Source: Porpolomopsis calyptriformis (Eukaryota > Basidiomycota > Agaricomycetes > Agaricales > Hygrophoraceae). Taken from it: 64,000 nucleotides of DNA. How positions within the stretch are numbered: position 1 is the first letter of the stretch; the number at the start of each line of letters is the position of its first letter. The stretch lies in NCBI GenBank assembly GCA_951640195.1, contig OX621167.1, positions 434,001 to 498,000 on the forward strand, written 5' to 3'. Positions 56,145 to 64,000 of this stretch are shown here, one piece after another. Position numbers and translations under genes: made by a program. The notes beneath the pieces are model-generated. The model was not told the DNA's origin. It was given only the letters and a program-made list of their open reading frames with translations, and ran no database searches.

Positions 56145-57556
56145 TCAATCCCGTCCTTCCCCCCCATCGCTACGTCGATCGACTGGCGAACTGTAGGAGT
56201 CTGCATCCTCACTGCCGCCCTCACCACTGGAAGCAAGTCCAGATTCGTCCCCGCCGAGACCTTGTGGCCCGGAAGTACCCTGGCCATTCACCTTTCCGAA
56301 TGGACGTCCACCTTCTCGAACTCTTTTTTTGATCTGAAAAAGACAATAAAAAAAAAAAAGGACGAGTGAATCATGTGACTCTGAAGCCCCCACTCTGAAA
56401 GCTAAAACGTAATCAACCCACACCTACCAGTTTGGCGTAGACAAGTCCACAAGCGTTGCAGAGCGTTCGGGGGCCTAGGGTTGTACAATGTAGCTTTGTT
56501 TCCGGTTGAATAGTAGTTGAGAAAGTCTCACCCATTGGACCACGACGCCATTCGGGTGTCGATGTCGCATTACAACCGAGGCAGGTCTGCCCTTCCTGAA
56601 CAGGAGCTTCGTCGATCTTCTGAACGGTAGCAGAACAGATAAGTTAATTTGACAACAGGTTCGACGGGGGGGGGAAAAGAGTAAGAGAGCGTACCTGTCG
56701 TTTGGCAGGGCTTCCGCCATCGCCTTCCTTATCACCATCTATATCCGAATCAAGTGGGGGCCGTATATCGGGTGAGCCCGTCTGGAATAAACTGGCAGAT
56801 TCCAACATTTGAGCACCAAAGCTGGCGGACTGCAACATTCGCTCGACGGTCTCTGAGGGCGAAGGCCGACCGGTGGTGGATAATGCGTCATCTGAGAAAG
56901 CATCGCTTGAATCGATAATAAGGCGATAAGAATCGAGTAACTGAGGGTGGTGGTGGTGGTGGTCGAGGGCGGTCAGTTTACCTAATTGGAACGAGAACGG
57001 AGAGAAGGAAGGAAGTATGTACCTTGACAAAATCGAGTCCCGGGAGAGTAACCAGGGTGCCCGCCGTCGTTGGCGGTGTTTCCTTTTCTCGTCTTCTCTT
57101 CGGCTGAGCGACCGGCAGGGTGGGTGCAGAGGTCGTGATCGGCGGTCGTTCGGTTGGACGGCGAGGATCCGGGTTAGGGGCGGGCTGAGAGGAGCCGTAG
57201 GGCCTTTGTTCGACGGAGGTGGTGGGCACCGCCTCGGGTCGTCCCGGGCCCGAGTTGAAAGGAACGTCTGGGAGGGAAGCAGGAGGAGGGAACGGTTGAC
57301 TGTAGCTTGCCCAGGCGTCACTCGTCCATTGCGGAGGAGACTGCTGGCTGATTCCATAGGGAGGAGAAGTGTAGGTGGACTGGTAGGGAGGCTGGGACGG
57401 GGTTGATGTGAACTGAGAGTGTGGGTGTGGTGAATGTGGTTGTGACGAGCTCGAACGAATGGAGCGCAACGGTATCTGAGTGGACTCATAAGGCGCATGA
57501 GGATAAGGAGCATAATCGTACGAAGTATTCATCGCTTGAGTCGGATGATGGTACAT
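56145..57556 (-). CDS. Single-finger GATA transcription factor
   Basis: Five exons (57556-57023, 56940-56695, 56619-56532, 56474-56428, 56333-56145), 367 residues. N-terminal half is Pro/Ser/Tyr-rich. A helical region LLDSYRLIIDSSDAFSDD is joined across intron 1. The finger [26 protein letters not shown] has C-X2-C-X18-C-X2-C spacing (the type also seen in white-collar proteins) and continues GLVYAKLIKKRVRE. It is assembled from three exons, with intron 3 inside the finger at GPM-G. No PAS domain is visible, so it is not a complete WC-2. The tail is Gly/Ser/Glu-rich. Target genes unknown. Confidence 0.88.
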
Positions 57557-57691
57557 TGTTTTTTTTTTTTTCGAGAGTGGAATATCCTAGTGTGAGGTAC
57601 GACTTTACCATAATAGACATAAATTTCAGTCCGATAATCAAAGTCGTCTATCTCAAGTACGAACGCATACAAGAATCATATATCAAAATCA

Positions 57692-59477
57692 TCATCCAAA
57701 TCCACCTTTCTCCCCGCTTTTACTCATGTTCACTTCCCCTTTCCATTTCGTCTGTTTCGTCGTCAACCCTCCGCTATCGCCCACCGAAGATTCAAATCCA
57801 GCATCTTCTTCCTCCTCTTCGTCTTTCGCGTTACCTTTATCAGCCACCTTGGCAGTGCTGTTCCCCGTAGCCGCCGCCGCCGCACGCTCCCTGGCCCTCC
57901 GCCTGCGACGAAGTATTTTCTTTCGCATCCGCACCGCCCGTCGATACTCCGCGTCCCCACCATAGAACAGTTCGTATTCACAAAACGCGCAGATCCATTC
58001 GTCCACCGGATTGGTAACTTGAGGCAACGGCGTAGCATATGCCTTCTTCCACCGACGAGGTGCGATCTCCGCCGAGAGAAACCGAAGAGGAAGCGCTCCA
58101 AGCCCGTTCTGCGAATGATGGTTCGCCTGTCCCACCCCGGCCTGCGTTGAATGAGGAAGCCGTGAGGGCACATAGTTCTTCAGATGGTGTGGGTTCGACG
58201 CATTCGCCAGCGCAGATCGTTTTTTCTTCTTCCCACGAGGCTTCCCCCCGAACAAAGATTGGTCCAAACCTTCGGTCGACTCTTCCCCCGGTGGTCCGCG
58301 AGCTCGAGGTGGAGCAGTTCGCTTGGCGCGGGTACCCTTCGCCGGCAGAGCCGCCATCATTTTGCTGGCAGCAGCCAGTTTAGCAGCCTTCGTCGCCTGC
58401 CGTGCCAGCTCTGCCTCGAACCGACTCCGCAGCAACGCAACCTCCTCCTTCGTCGCAACAAGGCGGTCCGAAGCTGACACGTTTTTTTTTTTTTTTTTGT
58501 TTATTTGTTTTATCAGGTTCGGCCGTCAGTAGGGGAAAGAGATAGGACTCACTCGCGCTGGGGAAAGAAAATGTGAATTCGCACTGTGGGAAGGGCGCAG
58601 CATCCGGGTGACGGGGGAGGGCCGTCTTGCGAGCATGTCGCATCTCACGGGCACGGCGCGGCCCTTGTCGTCGCGACAGACGCACCTTGGGAGCTTTCGG
58701 ATTCTTGGGATCCTGGAGGCCGGCTGCAACGAGCGGAAAGTTTCCTGAAAGTGCCTGGTCGAGCGCAAGCGTATCTCCATGAGACAGTGCGCCTAGTACC
58801 GCCGCCAACTGTCGTTTCCGATTCTTTAGCATCTCCTTGTGTTGTAATCCAGCCAGTGTAGTTGGTGTGATCTTCCCTTTCCGCTGCCCGAGGCCAACGG
58901 CTGATGACATGAGCTCGGCCAGCTCACTATCGTCCGATCGTCCCGTTGGGATCCCCCTTTCAGCCGGCTCATCCTCGCCACCCGATTGACCCGAGCCGGG
59001 ATCGTGGCTACGAGGGGAGGTTGATGCATTCGCTGGTACCTTTCTCTTCTTGGTGTTGCCGGGATGCTGCAGGTGATCAATGTAATCCCCGTCCCCAAAC
59101 CCGTCTTCCCTCAACCCTCGGCCGTCCGCAGCGCCAAACAAACCAAAGTCAATAGCAGATGTGGAACGGTTGTCGGGCTCGTCTCTGAACAGATCCTGTA
59201 CATCACCTAGCATAGGCATGTAGTACGATTGAAGAGCCATTTGTGCGGAAAGCGAGTCGACGTGGGCAAGCAGCTCTTCTGCTGTAGCATCCGCGCCGGG
59301 GACGACGCCCATGCTCATGGCCAGCCCAAAGCCGAGATCGAGGTTGGTGTTGGTGTGGTTCACATCGTTGGTAGGGGTCGTGCGTCGGCGTTTGGGCAAC
59401 GGCTTTACACTTCTAAGCGCTGGGAATTCCGGGACATCGAAGATGGGTGATGAGCCACGATACATGGATTTGGTCAC
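57692..59477 (-). CDS. Unknown nuclear-type protein, 568 residues
   Basis: Two exons (59477-58553, 58473-57692); the intron contains a long T/A run. No domain recognised. Near residues 300-350 is a compact motif PQCEFTFSFPSAS followed, after the splice, by a long basic helix (VATKEEVALLRSRFEAELAR). Near the C-terminus a cysteine pair WICAFCEYELFYGG is followed by a strongly basic helix (RMRKKILRRRRRARERA). This could be a DNA- or RNA-binding regulator, but that is only composition. Several KRR/KKR runs suggest nuclear location. An upstream exon cannot be excluded. Confidence 0.7.
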
Positions 59478-60603
59478 TCAGTGGCTCGATTTCGCTGGAT
59501 CCTAACGAGTGAACAAAAGGAGAGAGAAAGGGATGGGGTGTTGTAGTACCTTTGATGACGTGTACTTTGTTGCTGTGCGAGATTGCGGTGATTTGGGTCG
59601 ATTTTCTTGATTTCCTTTCGTTGTGGTTCGTGCCAAGTTCTATGGAGCTCTCTCTAGGTCACGGTGGTTTCGCACATCCAAGCCACTTGTGGCCAAAGCT
59701 GGACCACAGCCTTCTCGCCCCATTCCTCTGGCTCGCTCATATCCATTGGCTATGTAATGAACGGAACGTCTACCAAATCTTACGCCACCAACCGTCTTGG
59801 TCGAAATCTAACTTTTCCTCAGGATGAGCTTGACGACCGATGCCGTCACTCCTTGCCAATGCAGTTATAACTGTGCACTTCTGGAGACCCTTCCCCCATC
59901 AAAGCCTTCACCAATCAGTTCAGGTACAATATATCCGTCGTCGATGGTAGTCAGCCAAGTAAGTGCATCAGGGGCCACTCAACATGTCTGACTGACGGAA
60001 GAAGCAGATCCCTTACTTCAGAGTATCCCACCAGTATAGACCATTCTCTCAAGGTCCTTTAAAACGAAGTGAGCAACCGATACGGATCAATGTCATTTGA
60101 CGATCAACATATCTAGTATATGAGTTCATAACCCCCAGCGTGTACTCGGAAATAACACAAACAGTAACTGCGCTGCCTTTGCTCCAGTCCAACATCGGTT
60201 GACCGAGATCCATCCGGCAGGTGCGACGGGTTTAATTACTATTGTATTGACAGCTTAGAGCATCAATCCAGTAGAAGCACCCTCATGAAGAGCGGAGGTT
60301 GTCTATCGTTGGAAATTAGTGCTCCCAACCAATAATTGAAATGTCAGATAGCTCTGATACCGGGTTGGCCAAATATTGGTTTACTGTAAAGGGCTAACCA
60401 AGCTGGTGTTCACATTGGCTCCCGCCAGCGATCCATATACTGCATGCACCGTACACACCGCCTTCCTGTTTTCCGTGGTCACTAGTATTCAGTTTAGCTT
60501 GCCAACACTCACACCAAACCCGCTCCACAACTCATGTAACAGAGTTAACAGACTGGTACAAATACACAACCGAAAGCAAGAACCCAAATACCATAATCAC
60601 CAG
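59478..60603. other. Intergenic
   Basis: Between the unknown protein's start and the SPT20 3' end. Short frames only; nothing recognised. Confidence 0.5.
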
Positions 60604-63548
60604 CTATCGGCCTTGCATCCCACCTTGCGGAACATTACCCTTCCCAGCCATCTGTTGCGCGTGCTGCTGTTGCTGGTGGTGGTGCTGAGCGCCCGGTGTC
60701 ATCCCAGTCACGGTAACTCCCTGTCCATTACCCCCCATCCCCATCCCCCCAACGCCAACCCCACCACTTCCCATCCCCCTCCCAACACCCACGGGCCCGG
60801 CCGCCCACGTATACCCATGCGTATGGCCGTGTCCGTGTCCATGCCCATGAGGATGCCCGTGCCCATGCGGCGCCCCTGCCAACCTCCCAGCCGTAACCGC
60901 GGCCTGCATCCCATAATTCATTCCCGTCCCCACGCCCATACCCACACCCATATTCATATTCACCCCCATCCCCATCTGCGAATACGGGAACATGTTGTGG
61001 TACTGCGCCGCGATCATGTTCATCTGGGCATGCGCATCTTGATGACCACTCGATCCCGCCGGTCCACTCATGGGTTGAGTCCCCATCCCCGTCACCGCCA
61101 ACACAGCAGCAGCCGCAGCCGTACTCGACTGCGGCAAACCGTTCGGAGCCACCGTCTGCCCAAAATGTAATGGTATCGAGGGCGGCATGGAAGACGGCAT
61201 CGGCGACCCACTCGCCTGCAACAGCGCATGCAGATGAGCTGAATTATACGGCTGCTGCTGCTGCTGTTGAGGCTGTGGCTGAGGTTGCTGCTGGTGCAGC
61301 CCACCACCATGCACGGCGACGTATTGCCCCGGCGCATGCGTCAACATCGGCTGTTGGCTCGCCACCATCGCGCTCTGAGAAGGAGGGCGCTGAAGTGGTA
61401 TAGGCGAGTGCGACGGCCGGCCTCGGTTCCCCGCCAACGGGCTACCTCGCGGTTGCTGCATCTGAAGTTGCAGGGGCGTGCTACCTCGCGGAATTATTGG
61501 GCTTCGTGAGATAGGTCGACCCTGCTGAGGAGTTGGCGGTCCACCATTGCCACCGGGATGCACTTGAATAGGAGTCATCCGATGGTGCTGTAGGTGTTGC
61601 TGAAGCTGGTGGAGATACGCCGTGGAGTTGGAAGGACCAACAGCCTGCGTCGGTGCAGTGGGCAGGGGTGTCTTGGGCTTCTGCGGGCCTGGTTGACCAG
61701 CGTTAGGTGCACCCTTAAGCTGCCCGTTTCTCATACCTTGAGGGAGAAACTGAACCGGAGGGAAAGGGTTAATGGACCCTAGCTGCTGAGGATGTTGGAC
61801 ATGTTGCAGGTGCGGTTGTGGCTGCGCCTGAAACTGTGGCGGGTGTTGAGGGAGGTGGGTGTAATGATGCTGCTGCGCTGGGGAGGCGACTCGCTTCGCA
61901 GAGTCTGCTGCAGCTTGAACACTGGCATAAACTTGAGGCTGCAAAGGTGACTGCGAAACGGCAGGCGGGGTGGAGTGGGATATGGGGTAGGACTGGAAGT
62001 GGTATGGGTTGTTTGGTGGTTGGTGGGGCTGAGGCTGACGTTGCCTCGATTGTGGTCGGGGTTGGGGTTGCGCTTGTTGGTTGGAGGGCGTCGGTGTCGA
62101 ATTTCCACGGTCGGATACTGCGTACGGCGAGTGCGACGGGTCAGATTTCTTCTTTTGTTTGGATTTCTTTTTCGTCGGATCGTCAGCCGTAGCAGATGGG
62201 CCGTGGGTGATATTGGAGACGGGTGAATGGTTTGAGGGGGATGGCTGTGTAGCAGACACAAGCAATGGTTGGGGTTTCGGGTGAGCTTGCGGCTGCTGGT
62301 GGAGTTGTGAGTGTGATTTAGATGGCGGGTGGGATGGGGACTGTGGGGGCTGTGAGTGCGATTGAGGTGGCGGCGGATGGGGTTGTGAATGGGATTGATT
62401 TTGCGGGTGAGATTGAGGCGGCGGGTGTGATTGGGGTTGAGGGTGCGGTTGCGGGAGAGGCTGGGGGTGTGATTGGGGAAGAGGCTGAGGATGTGATTGA
62501 GGGTGGGAAGGCGCGTGCGATTGCGGTTGTGGATTGGGTTGCGGATGGGGTTGGGGTTGAGATTGAGGTGGCAGGGGCGGTTGTTGCTGCTGCTGTGGCA
62601 TCTGGGGCGGATGCGCTCCCACTTCTGGTGCGCGGGGAGAATGTTTATCTCGTAAACCCTTTGTCTTGGCGAGAGTATCTAATATCCGATAACTAGAGAA
62701 AAATTGATGAGTGATCTTGGACAAAGGAAAAGCGAGAAAGGCGTACCCGGGAGCGCCTGACCTATTTGGCCGAGGACTCATGAATTGGGCGATTTTGAGA
62801 CGACGGGCTTTATCGGCTTCGTCATCTTCTGGGTCGATCGCGACTGCTTTTCGTTTCAGGGAATTGGGGACAGTGGGCGTGGAGACCCTTAAGACGTGAT
62901 TGGCGATACGAGTGAGGTGGGGATCGGGATCGAGGCATAGTGGGGGTGCGGTGGCAAGCTGTGTGTTGTGGCATTTGAGAATGGAATGGTGAGAAGAGAG
63001 AAAAGAACGAACGAGTAGACGGGCCTCTATCTCTAGTGCTTCGCGGTCTGTCCATTTGTCGCCGTGTTTTTGATTTAGCAGGCAGATGTCGGCCCAGAGT
63101 GTTTCAGCGTTGGGACGGAGGACGACGCGGGTACGTTCGGGTCGTTCTGGTGTTGGTTCTTTCCTCCGTTGAGGGCGATAGTCCAGTAATTCCACGATCA
63201 TACAACCTGAGCATGAGTCAGTCTGTGGTTTTGAGAAAGGAGCAGAGAGTGACTGACCCTCGTAGAAGGGCACTCTGGCAGCGTCAAATAGTTCTAAAAA
63301 ATCAACTGGTATCCGATGGGCGCGAATGTCATCAAGAAGAGACTGTTGGGCCAATGTTCAGAAAAAAAGGTCTCGAGACCGAAAAGGTGAGAGATGAAGC
63401 TGACCGCGACTTGGTTGTTGTACAGGAATTTTGAGCCATTATTGAGAGTCCAATATTCTGGGTGAAGATGGATGGTGAACGAGGGGGGGAGGGTGTCTGT
63501 CTTGTCGAGCAATTCTTCGACCGAGCGCGTTAGATTGTAACCTGCCAT
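60604..63548 (-). CDS. SPT20: SPT20-like SAGA complex subunit
   Basis: Five exons (63548-63405, 63342-63258, 63206-63013, 62958-62747, 62692-60604), 907 residues. Spt20 holds the SAGA histone acetyltransferase complex together. The N-terminal Spt20 domain is clear: SLLDDIRAHRIPVDFLELFD, VPFYEG joined to GCMIVELLDYRPQRR, RTRVVLRPNAETLWADICLL, ATAPPLCLDPDPHLTRIANH and a short ILDTLAK segment. The rest (about residues 225-907) is extreme low complexity: HPQP repeats near 62.3-62.6 kb and Gln, His/Gly and Met/Gly repeats toward the end, as in many SAGA and Mediator subunits. Start ATG gives MAGYNLTRSVEELL. Confidence 0.9.
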
Positions 63549-64000
63549 TGAGGTGATTATGTAATTTGTCAGAGCTTGATGAACGCTGAACTGACTCAGG
63601 TAAGGAGAATGGACGGGCAATTGAACGTTGGCCGGGGCTGATATATATGGCTGTCATCATAGCTCATTCCATTCCTTCGCGATCGCAATCCTCAAGTGCG
63701 ACATCTCGCGTTGTCAAATCTTATATCGCAGACACCAAAAGGCTCGCAACATAGGAGCCTGTTCTTCGCAGGGCAATCACAAGAAAATGATGTGATTAGA
63801 GACTTGAAGCTGTTGTGTAGAGATCAGCTGGTGAGAAAAACAGCTCGTCGACCATCCCAAGTTGTTTTCATTTTTCAGCTCAGGCTGTAGCCCATGATGC
63901 GTTTCGAGCCCTGGTCAATCTCTCGGACTCGGCGTTGGTAGTGGGAGCTCTGTCGGAGTGCTCTTTCCTGAAGTTTATCGTATCGTATATTATTGTGAGT
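63549..64000. other. Upstream region of SPT20, window end
   Basis: No complete gene. Short frames only; a neighbouring gene may begin beyond the window. Confidence 0.45.

Noticed and set aside
56145..57556. Calling the single-finger GATA gene WC-2
   Set aside because: Finger spacing is of that type but no PAS domain can be seen.
1..64000. CRISPR arrays, bacterial operons, riboswitches or rRNA genes
   Set aside because: None seen; spliced genes and LTR elements show the window is fungal nuclear DNA.

Overview
The window is nuclear DNA of a filamentous basidiomycete, most likely an agaricomycete. The evidence is short introns (mostly 47-80 nt), a STE3-type pheromone receptor, a Urbs1/SreA-type two-finger GATA regulator, an OPI1 homologue, a VPS9 protein and a family of basidiomycete-type membrane proteins. 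Gene models below were assembled by hand from the splice signals; every multi-exon total is a multiple of three.

Left arm (1-18.6 kb) is a repeat island with no host gene. Two Ty3/gypsy chromoviruses are inserted in old, degenerate DNA. Element 1 (2021..8693) has 369-bp LTRs and target duplication GATGC. Element 2 (9934..16765) has 402/391-bp LTRs and target duplication GCCCT. Both encode gag, a pol with a C-terminal chromodomain, and a third coiled-coil ORF in the env position. Both show Tf1-type self-priming with an 11-nt primer that covaries between the elements. Both carry a -1 frameshift signal between gag and pol. Both are broken, and all seven premature stops are TGA. A MITE-like element with an internal tRNA-like sequence ends 8 bp from the stop codon of the first host gene.

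Host gene block 1 (18.6-34.8 kb): SLD3-like replication factor (-), tRNA-Pro with an intron (+), an unknown Pro/Ser-rich protein (+), a C2H2 zinc-finger factor (-) divergent from OPI1 (+), a VPS9-domain Rab GEF (-) divergent from a small coiled-coil protein (+), a short Bud6-N-like protein (+), a mitochondrial-type hotdog thioesterase (-) divergent from a Dot5/PrxQ peroxiredoxin (+).

Mating-receptor region (35.2-41.0 kb): a six-exon STE3 pheromone receptor (-). Divergent from it lies a partly decayed tandem array of tiny secreted-peptide genes: two apparently intact and two broken, of two types. Their precursors combine a signal peptide, an Arg, a run of X-Ala/X-Pro dipeptides and a 6-8-residue tail with two Cys. 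That is the logic of alpha-factor maturation, which is unexpected beside a receptor for farnesylated pheromones. No convincing CaaX pheromone was found. This is the most novel feature of the window.

Host gene block 2 (41.5-64 kb): Urbs1/SreA/Fep1-like iron regulator (-), a basidiomycete membrane protein (-), ribosomal protein eL37 with micro-exons (-), ribosomal protein eL8 (-) divergent from APP1 phosphatidate phosphatase (+), an RTC4-domain protein (-), a gene-poor 1.8 kb, a single-finger GATA factor (-), an unknown nuclear-type protein (-) and SAGA subunit SPT20 (-). Gene order looks like ordinary chromosomal neighbourhood rather than operons; several gene pairs share short divergent promoters.
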